A stretch of DNA of 64,000 bases from DASQPA01 sp963757335 (lineage in GTDB: Bacteria > Acidobacteriota > Thermoanaerobaculia > Multivoradales > UBA5704), in assembly GCA_963757335.1 (NCBI GenBank), contig CAVWRJ010000017.1, positions 101,395-165,394 of the forward strand. Direction: 5' to 3'. Made by a program: the position numbers and the translations under genes. Shown here piece after piece: positions 29,928 through 38,386 of the stretch (within the stretch, counting starts at the first letter, position 1; the number at the start of each line of letters is the position of its first letter). The notes beneath the pieces are model-generated. The model searched no databases, was not told the origin of the DNA, and saw only the letters and a list, made by a program, of their open reading frames with translations.

Positions 29928-30172
29928 AAGGGCTCAGGGTGCGACCCTCGCCCATACTGCAAGACCGGCGCCAGGGATCACGGGCTGCGAGCCAGCCCGA
30001 GGCTTTGACCCTGCCCGTAGGGCAGAGGCCTCGCGGGGACGGACCTCCCGCGGGACCTGGCTCTGAAGAGATTCACTGGAGGACCGTTTCCCGGTTCAGT
30101 ATGAGCTTTTTCTTCTTCACGTTTGGCTCCTTGAGGAGAGAAGGGTGTCTACCCTAAGAAGGTGCGGCTCGA
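29928..30172. other. Intergenic region left of the RiPP island
   Basis: No gene is supported. The stretch includes the motif CCCGTAGGGCAGAGGCC (about 30016), which appears again near 30370, and a pyrimidine/purine-rich segment GCTTTTTCTTCTTCACG. It borders the left flanking repeat. Confidence 0.4.
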
Positions 30173-30372
30173 TGTCTGACCGAGCCGACACTTAGCTCCT
30201 TCAGCTAAGATGCTTGCGCCGGCTCGTATCAGTTTCGGCAGTGGGCATTCTCCGAGATTCTCCGGCATTCAGGTCCCGACCGGCGACTCTATGGGGGACC
30301 GTTCCCTTGCTGGAGACTGCGGGGCGACGGCGAGGAGGGCCACGGCGATCGAGTGCCGACTCAGGGGGACCC
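30173..30372. repeat. Left flanking repeat of the RiPP island (degenerate copy of a kinase gene 3' end)
   Basis: About 200 bp resembles 36385-36575 in the same orientation. Shared stretches include TTCGGCAG, GGCATTCTCCG, CAGGTCCCGACCGGCGACTC, GCGACGGCG and GAGTGCCGAC/GAGGTGCCGAC. On the minus strand it still encodes SPARERSPIESPVGT, matching the C terminus SPARERAQIESPVGT of the histidine kinase ending at 36466. The copy is not a functional gene. Together the two copies bracket the 6-kb cluster. Confidence 0.75.
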
Positions 30373-30528
30373 GTAGGGCAGAGGCCCGCGGGTGCCGGTA
30401 TGGCTCCGCAGGGTTAGTTCTGGGGAGTTCAACAGATCGCCACCTGATAGCTCCTCGGCCAGGGTCCTCTCCACGGCTCACTGGGATTCCGAACGGTTAC
30501 AATAAACACTTGGCAGGAATGAAGATCG

Positions 30529-32556
30529 ATGCGAAAGGAGGAGAAAGCCCCGGAAGGTCCCCAGAGGATAGGACCATACCAGGTGGTCACCCTGGTCTAC
30601 CGGAGCCCTTTCAATGAGGTCTACTGTTGCCGGGAAGTTCGTCTTGATCGCAATGTAGCCGTCAAGGTGACGCGGTTAGATGACGCCAACAGGGCAACGG
30701 CCTCGTCTCGCCTTCGGCGTGAGGCACTGATCCGTTCGACGATCGAGCATGCGAACATTCTCCCCCTTTATCGCGCGGGGCGCTCGCGCTGGGGATCTTA
30801 CCTGGCGGGGGCTTGGCTGCTAGGGGGGACGCTTCTTGACCGCTACGGCTCCCTCAGGCCGGAAGCGTACGTATCCCTCACCCGTGAGATCGGAAGCGCT
30901 CTCGACAGGCTTCATAGCGCAGGCTGGATCCATGGGGATCTGAACGGACGGAACATCGTCTTCGGGGGGGATGGCCGGGCGGTCCTGATTGATTTTGGTT
31001 CCGTGCGGCATATCGGCTCCCGTAACGGCGGAGAGACGGGGCTGGATATAACGCCGGAAGTGGTTCCTCCTGAGGTCTGGCGTGGAGAACCCGCCGATGG
31101 GCGAAGCGATCTCTATGGGCTAGGCGTGCTGCTGTACCGCAGCATGACCGGGAGATATCCGTTCGAGGGAGACGAGTGGCCGTGCTTCCCCGAGCAGCAC
31201 TGCGATTCTCCCGTGCCTTTCCCCTCCGGTCTGAATTCGGCCATTGGGCCGCGAGTCGAGTCGGTGCTCCTACGGGCTATGGAGAAGAATCCTAAGGAGC
31301 GCTTCCGGACGGGGGAGGAGATGGCTGCGGAGTTGAGCCGCGCGGTAGCGGCCGACGCTGGCCTGAAGGAGGACGGAAGTGCAGCCAGAAGCCAGTCCTT
31401 GCCGCGTGCCGGGGGGGCGCGGCTGGAGCCCGGCTTAGGAGCAGAGACAGTTCGGGCGGCCGGCGCCCAGTTGGAGCGTTTCGCCGGAAACCTGAGCGAC
31501 CGGGAGCAAGAGGCGTTGCGGGCGCTTCTCGACTGGCTTCAAGAGGCTAGGGCCAAGGCTACTTCTGAGGTCTCCGCCCTTACCACCAAGCTGTTCGTTG
31601 TCCCGGCGGCGCTGCTGGCTCTTGAACAGATCGGCGCTTCTGAGGTCCTTGCGGACGGAGCGACAACCCCCGAGGAGTTGGCGGCGGCCTGCGGAGCGCC
31701 CCGATCCACTACTACATGCCTGCTCGAGGTACTCGCCGCCGCCGAACTGCTCGGGGTCAGTGGGGACCGATACTCCCTGCCGCCTCCGCTCGGTCTGCTC
31801 TACCAGACTGGAAAGCGCCTGGGGACTCCCAGCCGGCCGATTCAGGAGGCGGCCGACTTCTGGAGTTGGCTGCCGGACTGGGCGCGTACCCGCCAGCCTT
31901 ACCTCGCCATGGACCGCCCGGACGGGTACGGCTACTCCCCGGTTGTCGAGTTGCTGGCCAGTCTCGTCGGGGAGCCGGCGCGCCAGCTCGCCGGCTACCT
32001 GCGATCTTCCGATCAACTGCGGCAGGGCGCGGCGATCCTCGATGTCGGCGCGGGCTCGGCGGTCTGGAGCCTCGCGGCCGCGGCCGGAGATCCAGAGGCT
32101 ACCGTAACGGCGGTAGACCGCCCCGCGGTATTGAAAATCGCTCGTGCGCGCGCCGAGTCTGCTGGGCTCGGCGCGCGCTTCGAGTCGCTAGAGGGCGACT
32201 GGCGAACGGTCCCGCTGCCTTCTGAAGCCTTCGACCTCGTACTCGTAGCGAACCTCTGTCACCTCGAACCAGGCGAGGAGGTGGCGGTCCTGCTACGACG
32301 GCTCCGGCCACCCCTCCGTCCCGGGGGCCTTCTGGTCATCGTGGACACCATCCCGGAAAAAAGAGAGGAGGCACCGCTGACGATCCTGCTCACTGGGCTT
32401 CGGCTCGCCTTGCGTACACCTCGCGGAGGTATCCACGATCTCGAAAGCTATCGTCGTTGGCTGAAGGCGGCAGCCTTCTCCGTTCAGGAGCTGCTGCCTC
32501 TTCTCCCGGACGAGCATTTCTTTGCGCTCATCGCTTGCCCCTCGCCGCGGGATTGA
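30529..32556 (+). CDS. Fused Ser/Thr protein kinase - SAM-dependent methyltransferase
   Basis: The 675-residue protein has two enzyme halves. Residues 12-275 are an Hanks-type kinase: VAVKVTR with the ATP-anchoring Lys near 46, GWIHGDLNGRNIVF with catalytic Asp137 and Asn142, LIDFGSV with the DFG Asp155, then VVPPEVW and DLYGLGVLLYRSMTGRYPF. Residues 306-336 carry the motif LERFAGNLSDREQEALRALL shared with two other island proteins. Residues 350-670 are an O-methyltransferase-2-like unit: a winged-helix dimerisation domain (TTPEELAAACGAPRSTTTCL), SAM motif I AILDVGAGSAVW (503-514), TAVDRPAVL, and a post-II LRPGGLLVIVDTIPE. It probably phosphorylates and/or methylates the product of the cluster or regulates its maturation. 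AGGA lies 11 bases before the ATG. The 3' end overlaps the convergent precursor gene by 29 bp. Confidence 0.8.
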   Translation: MRKEEKAPEGPQRIGPYQVVTLVYRSPFNEVYCCREVRLDRNVAVKVTRLDDANRATASSRLRREALIRSTIEHANILPLYRAGRSRWGSYLAGAWLLGGTLLDRYGSLRPEAYVSLTREIGSALDRLHSAGWIHGDLNGRNIVFGGDGRAVLIDFGSVRHIGSRNGGETGLDITPEVVPPEVWRGEPADGRSDLYGLGVLLYRSMTGRYPFEGDEWPCFPEQHCDSPVPFPSGLNSAIGPRVESVLLRAMEKNPKERFRTGEEMAAELSRAVAADAGLKEDGSAARSQSLPRAGGARLEPGLGAETVRAAGAQLERFAGNLSDREQEALRALLDWLQEARAKATSEVSALTTKLFVVPAALLALEQIGASEVLADGATTPEELAAACGAPRSTTTCLLEVLAAAELLGVSGDRYSLPPPLGLLYQTGKRLGTPSRPIQEAADFWSWLPDWARTRQPYLAMDRPDGYGYSPVVELLASLVGEPARQLAGYLRSSDQLRQGAAILDVGAGSAVWSLAAAAGDPEATVTAVDRPAVLKIARARAESAGLGARFESLEGDWRTVPLPSEAFDLVLVANLCHLEPGEEVAVLLRRLRPPLRPGGLLVIVDTIPEKREEAPLTILLTGLRLALRTPRGGIHDLESYRRWLKAAAFSVQELLPLLPDEHFFALIACPSPRD

Positions 32557-32947
32557 TGACCTCTCCCCCCGGCGTCTCAAGGCCGAACCGATACTGCCAG
32601 CCCACGATGACGGTGACCTCGGGCTTTGCGGCACCGCCCGTCCCGAAGCCTACCGAACGGGCTAGCTGCGTCGCGAGGGGGGTTCTCAAACCTGAAACCT
32701 GGGGAGCGGCTGCCGCTGCGGCCGCGGCCATCTCAGCCGCTGGAGCGGCTTGGGCGCGAGTGAGGATCCAACCCAGCACGTCCCTCTCCTGCTGGGGAAG
32801 ATCCTTGACGAACTCCGAAAGCTTTTCCGCGACTGATTCGACCTCCTCCTTAGAGATACGAGTCGCGTGGCTCTTCGTGTACTCGGCTCCGTGTGAGCCC
32901 ACGGAACTTTGTGGATCGGACTTTCCTTCCTCCTCTTTATGGGCCAT
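32528..32947 (-). CDS. Putative RiPP precursor peptide (139 aa)
   Basis: The product has a hydrophilic N terminus (1-33), then a helical leader-like segment 34-64 (VAEKLSEFVKDLPQQERDV) containing the L-x2-F-x3-L-x3-E-x3-L-x3-L motif found in the two partner enzymes. A poly-Ala/Pro stretch follows (67-83), then a C-terminal region of about 55 residues with LRTPLATQLARSVGFGTGG, EVTVIVGWQYRFGLE and TPGGEVINPAARGKR. It has no Cys, no signal peptide and no catalytic domain. A strong ribosome binding site (AAGGAGAG, seven bases before the ATG) suggests high expression. It is the last gene of the radical SAM operon, 30 bp after the SPASM gene, as expected for a substrate peptide. The core boundary and modification sites are unknown; Trp117, Tyr119 and Phe121 are attractive for radical crosslinks. 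Confidence 0.6.
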   Translation of the reverse strand: MAHKEEEGKSDPQSSVGSHGAEYTKSHATRISKEEVESVAEKLSEFVKDLPQQERDVLGWILTRAQAAPAAEMAAAAAAAAPQVSGLRTPLATQLARSVGFGTGGAAKPEVTVIVGWQYRFGLETPGGEVINPAARGKR

Positions 32948-32977
32948 TGTCGTCTCTCCTTCGTGTTCTCGAACGAG

Positions 32978-34402
32978 TCATGTCTCGCTTCGAGGATCGG
33001 TCTTCAAAGAGGGATGTCCCAACACCGCGGCCATGTCAGAGAGCAGGGGTGCGAGTCCGCAGCAGCTCTCGTCATGGAGGACGCCCAGACGTCCCCGAAG
33101 GTACCGGTCGTGGGGGCAGCCACCCTCACAGATATGAAACCAGGGGCACTTGCGGGCCAGTGCGATACCATTCGCCGTCTCGGTCCAGGCACTGGCAAGG
33201 GTGGGGGAGGCGAGGAGGTCCGCCAGGCTTCTCTCCGCAAGGCTACCGAACCGGTAGCCCTCGGCTTCAATGTATTTGTCACAGGCCGAGACCTCGCCCA
33301 TCGGCTCGATCGTCAGGAAACCGCCCATGCAGTTGCCGTCGAAGACACAGGAACGGGCTCTCTGGCCCTGGATCTTGCCGACCAGATCGGCGAGCTCCCT
33401 AAATGAGATCCGATCTGCGAAAGCGGGCCACCAGAGGCGGAAAAGGTCTCGCAGGAAGTTGACGAAGCGTGACCAGGCGACATACGAGCCCGTCAGAGGA
33501 GACCCCTTCGGCATGTTTTCGGGGATGACATTTAGGAGACCGACGCTGCACACCCCGATCTCAAGGAGGTAGTTGAGCATCGCCTGCGCCCCGAGGGCGA
33601 TCACATCTTCGTCGATTACCATTAGGATGCCGTGTTCCAGGCCGCTCGCCTGGACATCCAGAAGGGCCTCGCCGACTCGCTGGGACGTGGGCCGGCCGGC
33701 GGCGTCGATCCGACGGCGGTCATGGATCTCAGGCGGGCCGTCCAGGCTGATGCCGAGGCTGAACCCGTAGCGACGGCAGAAGTCCAGCCACTCGGGCGTG
33801 AGGTTCGTCCCGTTCGTTTGCAAAGCGTTAAAGATCTTCTGGCCCGACCGCCGGAAGCGCTGCTGCAGCCACAGCGCCTTACGGAAGAATGATAGGGGGA
33901 GCAGGGTGGTCTCACCGCCGTGCCAGACGAACTCCACAGCCGTCACCGAGGACGCCAGAGCGCCATGGGTGGCGCGGGCCAGCACCTCAAAAGTCATAAT
34001 CTGGTTGGGACCCTCGCGCCAAGAGTGACAGTAGGTGCACCGTAAATTGCAATGGCGTGTGGCCTTCATTACCAGGACCAGGCTATTGCGTCGGCTGGTG
34101 CCCTCCGCCCGGGGCGCTGCTAGCAGGCGGTCGACGACGGCGATCTCCTGAGGCGCGAGTGCCGCTTCGGCGGGCTCCGCGGCCAGCGCGGTCAGTCCCG
34201 AACCGGGAGTCACCATCTCCAGGAGGGCCGAAAGGGCCATTCTCTCGCGCTCGGAGAGGCCCTGCGCGAATTCGTCGAGGTGCTCCGATACAATGGCGAA
34301 GGAATCATCGTCTAGGCGGGGTGCCTTGACGCCGCGCCGGCGCAGGGTGTCCAGAGGAAGGAAGGGAGCGGTGCTCTCGCCGTCAGGCTGGGTCCGGTAC
34401 AT
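32978..34402 (-). CDS. Radical SAM/SPASM peptide maturase
   Basis: The 474-residue enzyme begins with an N-terminal extension holding the shared motif (residues 41-63, LDEFAQGLSERERMALSALL). The radical SAM core binds its 4Fe-4S cluster through Cys118, Cys122 and Cys125 in RHCNLRCTYCHSW, with VWHGGETTLLP for SAM contact, QTNGTNLTPEWLDF and LGISLDGPPEIHD. The C-terminal SPASM/twitch region carries more cysteines (SCVFDGNCMGGFL, GEVSACDKY, RKCPWFHICEGGCPHDRYL, ESCCGL) for auxiliary clusters. This architecture matches the anaerobic-sulfatase-maturase-like enzymes that install thioether, C-C or cyclophane crosslinks in RiPPs. It starts four bases after the upstream radical SAM gene, so the two are co-translated. 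Confidence 0.85.
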   Translation of the reverse strand: MYRTQPDGESTAPFLPLDTLRRRGVKAPRLDDDSFAIVSEHLDEFAQGLSERERMALSALLEMVTPGSGLTALAAEPAEAALAPQEIAVVDRLLAAPRAEGTSRRNSLVLVMKATRHCNLRCTYCHSWREGPNQIMTFEVLARATHGALASSVTAVEFVWHGGETTLLPLSFFRKALWLQQRFRRSGQKIFNALQTNGTNLTPEWLDFCRRYGFSLGISLDGPPEIHDRRRIDAAGRPTSQRVGEALLDVQASGLEHGILMVIDEDVIALGAQAMLNYLLEIGVCSVGLLNVIPENMPKGSPLTGSYVAWSRFVNFLRDLFRLWWPAFADRISFRELADLVGKIQGQRARSCVFDGNCMGGFLTIEPMGEVSACDKYIEAEGYRFGSLAERSLADLLASPTLASAWTETANGIALARKCPWFHICEGGCPHDRYLRGRLGVLHDESCCGLAPLLSDMAAVLGHPSLKTDPRSET

Positions 34403-34406
34403 GAGA

Positions 34407-36291
34407 TTACCAGTTCGGGTTGGCAGGGAGGGCCAGGCTTAGGAAGCGGCCATCCTCCTGCAGCATCAAGCCCGGGGCGCCGAACTCGTCAAGGCAGGCA
34501 CCCACCTCAGCCAGACTAGCGAAGTCTCCGTCGGTCTTCCGGAGGTGCTCCCGGATCTCCCCGACCGTGCGATCCGTCGCGCCACAGAAGTCGTAGATCA
34601 GGGCCTGTCGGCGCTGAAACGCATGCACCCTCGCCTCCTTTTCTCTCCGATCTACGACTTGGATCCAGTCCGGTGCTCGCTGATAGATGAGCACGGGAAC
34701 CGGCTCACGTTGCCAGCTCTCCCGCCAGACCTGAACCTGCTCGTGCAGGGGCTGATGACAGGTCTCGGGAAGCACGCCATCCATCTCATAATCGAAGAAA
34801 TAGGCGATCTGATGGAGATCGATCCGCTCTTCCGGGAAGACGAATCGATAAGCCTCCGGGGGCGTACGTTGCGGGTGGGGAATGCGTCGTCAAAGAAATA
34901 GGGGCTGAAGCGCTCCAGCCAGATCCGGCCGCTGCCCGACGGCGGTGGCAGATGCCGCAGCAACGGCAGGATCAGGAGCTGCCGGTCATAATCATCCGGG
35001 ACCTCGCCGGGAAAGCCAGTCAGGATGTTCCAACCGACCCGCATGCCGTAGTAGTAGGCCCATTTCAGCAGCCGCACGTTCTGCAGCATGGTCACGCCTT
35101 TTCGCATCAGGGCGAGGACGTGTGAGCTGAGGCTTTCGATACCCGGCTGGATGGACGTGATGCCGGCCTGTGCCATCGTCCGCAGTTGAGCCTGCTTCAA
35201 ATTGGACTTGACCTCATAGAAAATCTGATAGTCACTGCGCTCTTCGATCAGCGACAAACAGAGTTTGTCTAGGTAATTGTGATCCATGATGTTGTCGACG
35301 GCCTCAAGGTTGACGATCTTGTATCTCTGGGTCAACCGCCGGAGCTGTCCGCGGGTCTCTTCCGGAGTTTTTGACCGGAACTTCATGCCGTTGCCATTGA
35401 GCCCGCAGAACGTGCAGTGCTGCTTTTCTCCCCACCAGCAACCCCTTGCCGTCTCGAAAAGGAGGAGCGGGGGAGAGTCGCCGAGAACTCGCTCCCTGCC
35501 GAGCCGGAAGAGCGTTTCGAAATATTCGTCGTAGTTCGGGTCAGGGAGGCTGTTAAGATCGTGAATCAACGCCGCCGGCCCGCTTTCGACGACACCGCCT
35601 CCGGACCGTGATAGGACGCCTGGCAGGCCAGCGATGCTCTCACCGCGAGAGACGCGGTCCACGAGCGCCGGGAATACCTGATCGCCCTCGCCCGTGACGA
35701 CATAGTCGATAAAGGACAAGGCCCGAAGGTACTCCTTCCCCATCTCGCCGTCGAAGTTCGCGCCGCCGAAAACAATCACAAGATCCGGATGTTCCTCCTT
35801 GATGCAGCGGGCCAGAGAGAATGCTGCGGTGTTCTGCTCGAACGTGCTGGTGAAGCCACGACCGAATAGAGATTCCAGTCAATTTCGCGTTCCAGGCGCT
35901 CGATCCACGCCGGCAGGACCTCGTTGCGGAGCCTGCACAGGTTGGCAAAACTTATCTGGAGATCCTGGCAGGTCCTCGCTAGGGATGGGCATGCCTCCCA
36001 ATAAGACGACTCATCGCCCCGGGTCCCGAATGCGGTGGCCGCGAAGAGCCACTCTCCCAGTAACTGGTCCGTCCGGAGGCGGGCGAGCATGCTGTAGGGA
36101 GCAGCCCCGAGCTCGGCGGCCAGCTCAAGGTTCAGATAGAAAACGTCAGCCCGGTGGCCAAGCTGGGCTAGTTCGGCCTTGAGGAGACCGCACTGGATGG
36201 AGGGGCGGTCGGCCATCGCAAAAGGCATGTTGACCAGGGCTACCTGGGCGGGCAACTCGGCCTTGCGATTTAGTGCGTCGCGGTTGGGCAC
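34407..36291 (-). CDS. RiPP maturation radical SAM C-methyltransferase, two frameshifts
   Basis: Joining three frames gives about 628 residues, the usual length of the 'bacteriocin/RiPP maturation radical SAM protein 1' family (TIGR03975). The N-terminal third resembles a B12-binding-like region (VALVNMPFAMADRPSIQCGLL; VIVFGGANFDGEMGKEYLRAL; VVTGEGDQVFPALV). The hallmark CWWGEKQHCTFCGLNG carries the cluster cysteines. Next come VNLEAVDNIMDHNYLDKL, GITSIQPGIESLS and GWNILTGFPGE, and a C-terminal accessory domain ends at 34407. Shifts occur near 35855 (GTGGCTTC where GTGGGCTTC is expected) and near 34865 (CCCGGAGG where CCCGGGAGG is expected). Both are a lost G from a G run, so sequence error is likely. 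The family methylates unactivated carbons using cobalamin and SAM. Confidence 0.85.
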
Positions 36292-36341
36292 AAGCGACTC
36301 CGTATCCTTCTGCTCGGCTGGCGTCGACCACGAGCAGTAAC

Positions 36342-36369
36342 AGTATAGGCTAAATCATGAGAGTGTCTA
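36342..36369 (-). promoter_or_regulatory. Promoter of the radical SAM/precursor operon
   Basis: On the minus strand TAGACA (36369-36364) and TATACT (36347-36342) are 16 bp apart, about 50 bp before the first gene of the operon at 36291. Confidence 0.5.
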
Positions 36370-36384
36370 CCATTTCCCCAAAAG

Positions 36385-36575
36385 AGTCGGCACTTTCAGA
36401 CTTTAGAGACGTTCGCGCTCATACTTCACTTCGGCAGCGGCATTCTCCGGGCATTCTCCGTCCCTTCAGGTCCCGACCGGCGACTCGATCTGCGCCCGCT
36501 CCCGCGCTGGGGACTCCTGAGCGACGGCGGGGAGGGCGAGGGCGACCGAGGTGCCGACGCCGGGGGAGCTCTTGA
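36385..36575. repeat. Right flanking repeat of the RiPP island
   Basis: This copy overlaps the last 36 codons of the histidine kinase gene and about 80 bp beyond its stop. It is similar to 30173-30372 (see there) in the same orientation, with scattered mismatches and small indels. It marks the right border of the lower-GC cluster. Confidence 0.75.
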
Positions 36576-37887
36576 CCGTGATCCTGCCGCCGTGGGTCTG
36601 GGCGATGCGGTCGACGATGGCGAGGCCTAAGCCGGTGCCGCCCTTGCGGGTCGAGTAGAAGAGGTCGAAGATCCGCCGCTCCTCGCCGGCGGGGATGCCG
36701 ATGCCGTTATCGACCAGCTCCAGGACCACGTCCGCCCCGTGCCGGTAGGCGAGGAAGCGGAGTACCGGGGGGCGACCGCTCTCCTCGGTGGCGTTAAGCG
36801 CATTCTGGGCGAGGTTCAAGAGGAGCTGGTTCAACTGGCCGGGGTCGACCCGCACCCGCGCGCCGCCGGTCCGGTCCTCGATCTCGACTTTCGCTCCCCG
36901 TCGCTGGATCTCGCCGGCGAGGATCGCCGTCACCCGGTCGAGGAGGCGGGCCGGCGGCACGTCCTCGAGCTCCAGGGGGCGGGGCTTGGCGTAGGCGAGG
37001 AAGTCGGTGACCAGCCGCTCCAGCCGGCTGATCTCGGAGCGGGTGATCGAGAGGAGCCGCCCGCCGGTGGGCGCCCCGCCGTACTCGCGGATCTCCTCTT
37101 CCAGCATCTGCATGTTGAGGTTGAGCGAGTTCAAGGGGTTTCTGATCTCGTGGGCGAGCCCGGAGGCGAGGGTGCCGATGTAGGCCAGCCGCTCGGCCTC
37201 CTTGCTCTGCGCCTCCAGGCGGGCGGCGCGGCGCAGCAGCTGCCAGATGAAGATGTAGGCCGAGGTCAGGAGGGCCAGGGTGACGAGCCCGATCACCGTC
37301 GCCTGGCGTACCAGGGTGCCGCGCAGCACCTCGACCCGCCGGGCGAGCTCCGGCCCGCTGATCCCCACCACCAGCATGCCCATGTCGCCGATCGGCACCT
37401 GGATGCTCGGCACGTTGTACTGGAGCTCGCGGTCGGTGCTCTTGGTCTCCACTCGCGGCCCGAGCTCGCCGGTGCCGACCAGCGGACCCGAGCGCGAGGA
37501 GGGGACCGGCACCATGGCGCTGGTCTTCGCCTTGTAGACCAGCAGGTTGTTCTTGTCGCGGATCTCGACCTCCTGCACGATGTCGCGCTGGCGGAGGACG
37601 GAGTCGATGTAGGTCTGGGTCTCGTGCTCGACGGCGATCGCCGTGTAGAGGTCCTTGCCCTTCCCCTGCGCCTGGTGGGCGATCTGGCGGGCGACCGACT
37701 CGGCTTCGTTGCGGGTCTCCAAGAGCACGCTCTCGACCTCGTGCTGCGACAGCGAACGGAAGATCAGCCAGCCGAAGAGCGCGATGTCGCAGAGGACGAA
37801 GAGCCCGAAGACCACGGACGCCACGAGGAGCCGGCGGGAGAAGGCGGAAGCCGCCACGGGAAGAGCCATCTTATAGAAGGATAACAC
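36466..37887 (-). CDS. Membrane sensor histidine kinase (NtrB-like)
   Basis: The protein of about 473 residues has two membrane helices (LLVASVVFGLFVLCDIALFGW near the N terminus and QATVIGLVTLALLTSAYIFIW near residue 205) that flank a periplasmic sensor. A HisKA domain follows with GTLASGLAHEIRNPLNSLNLN (phospho-His), then an HATPase with NLAQNALNAT, ELVDNGIGIP and GGTGLGLAIVDRIAQTHGG. It should phosphorylate a separate regulator; the nearest orphan candidate is the sigma-54 activator at 17.3 kb, but that one has no receiver. GTG at 37887 or ATG at 37869 may be the start; the GTG has the better AGAGG. The last codons lie in the right flanking repeat. Confidence 0.88.
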   Translation of the reverse strand: MLSFYKMALPVAASAFSRRLLVASVVFGLFVLCDIALFGWLIFRSLSQHEVESVLLETRNEAESVARQIAHQAQGKGKDLYTAIAVEHETQTYIDSVLRQRDIVQEVEIRDKNNLLVYKAKTSAMVPVPSSRSGPLVGTGELGPRVETKSTDRELQYNVPSIQVPIGDMGMLVVGISGPELARRVEVLRGTLVRQATVIGLVTLALLTSAYIFIWQLLRRAARLEAQSKEAERLAYIGTLASGLAHEIRNPLNSLNLNMQMLEEEIREYGGAPTGGRLLSITRSEISRLERLVTDFLAYAKPRPLELEDVPPARLLDRVTAILAGEIQRRGAKVEIEDRTGGARVRVDPGQLNQLLLNLAQNALNATEESGRPPVLRFLAYRHGADVVLELVDNGIGIPAGEERRIFDLFYSTRKGGTGLGLAIVDRIAQTHGGRITVKSSPGVGTSVALALPAVAQESPARERAQIESPVGT

Positions 37888-37905
37888 CCGCCTCTCGCTC
37901 CCCCC

Positions 37906-37954
37906 TTGACACCTACCCCTCGCCGTCCTATCTTGTACTAGTCATCTAGTACAA
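37906..37954 (+). promoter_or_regulatory. Promoter and palindromic operator of the gntR-slipin operon
   Basis: TTGACA (37906-37911) and TATCTT (37929-37934) are exactly 17 bp apart. A perfect inverted repeat TTGTACTAG-TCAT-CTAGTACAA spans 37933-37954 and overlaps the end of the -10 box and the start site; an extra half site (GTACAAG) follows. This is the pattern expected for autorepression by the downstream YtrA-type GntR protein. Confidence 0.8.
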
Positions 37955-37972
37955 ACAGTACAAGAAGCCGCC

Positions 37973-38353
37973 ATGCCCATCCGTTTCCAGCTCGACACCG
38001 CCTCCGGGGTCCCTTTCTATCGCCAGGTCATCGACCAGGTTCTGGGCGGGATCGCGACCGGGGCGCTCGCGAAAGGCGAGCGGCTGCCGACGGTGCGGGC
38101 GCTGGCGGTGGATCTGGCGGTCAATCTGAACACGGTCGCCCGCTCCTACAAGGAGCTGGAGATCCGCGGCGTGCTCACCACCCAGCAGGGGAGCGGCACC
38201 TTCGTCGCCGCCACGGCGGTCTCGATCGACGACGTGGAACGCCGGCGCCGCGTCGCCCAGCTGGTCGACGAGTTCCTGGCCCGGGCTGCGGCCCAGGGCC
38301 TCACCCTGGGAGAGATCCGCGACGCGCTCGCCGAGCGCGAGACGGGCGCCTAG
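37973..38353 (+). CDS. GntR-family (YtrA-type) transcriptional regulator
   Basis: The 126-residue protein consists of a winged helix (YRQVIDQVLGGIATGALAKG, LPTVRALAVDLAVNLNTVAR, YKELEIRGVLTTQQGSGTFV) plus a short C-terminal helical tail, the size of the YtrA subfamily, which lacks a large effector domain. The palindrome at 37933-37954 is its likely operator. It is followed after 33 bp by a slipin gene that it probably controls, perhaps in response to envelope stress. Confidence 0.9.
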   Translation: MPIRFQLDTASGVPFYRQVIDQVLGGIATGALAKGERLPTVRALAVDLAVNLNTVARSYKELEIRGVLTTQQGSGTFVAATAVSIDDVERRRRVAQLVDEFLARAAAQGLTLGEIRDALAERETGA

Positions 38354-38386
38354 AAGCGGCTCCCCCGCGGAGCCAAGGAGAGAGCC

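Noticed and set aside
30269..30481. Small minus-strand gene left of the RiPP island
   Set aside because: Its C terminus only mirrors the end of the histidine kinase at 36466; it is the degenerate flanking repeat and not a gene.
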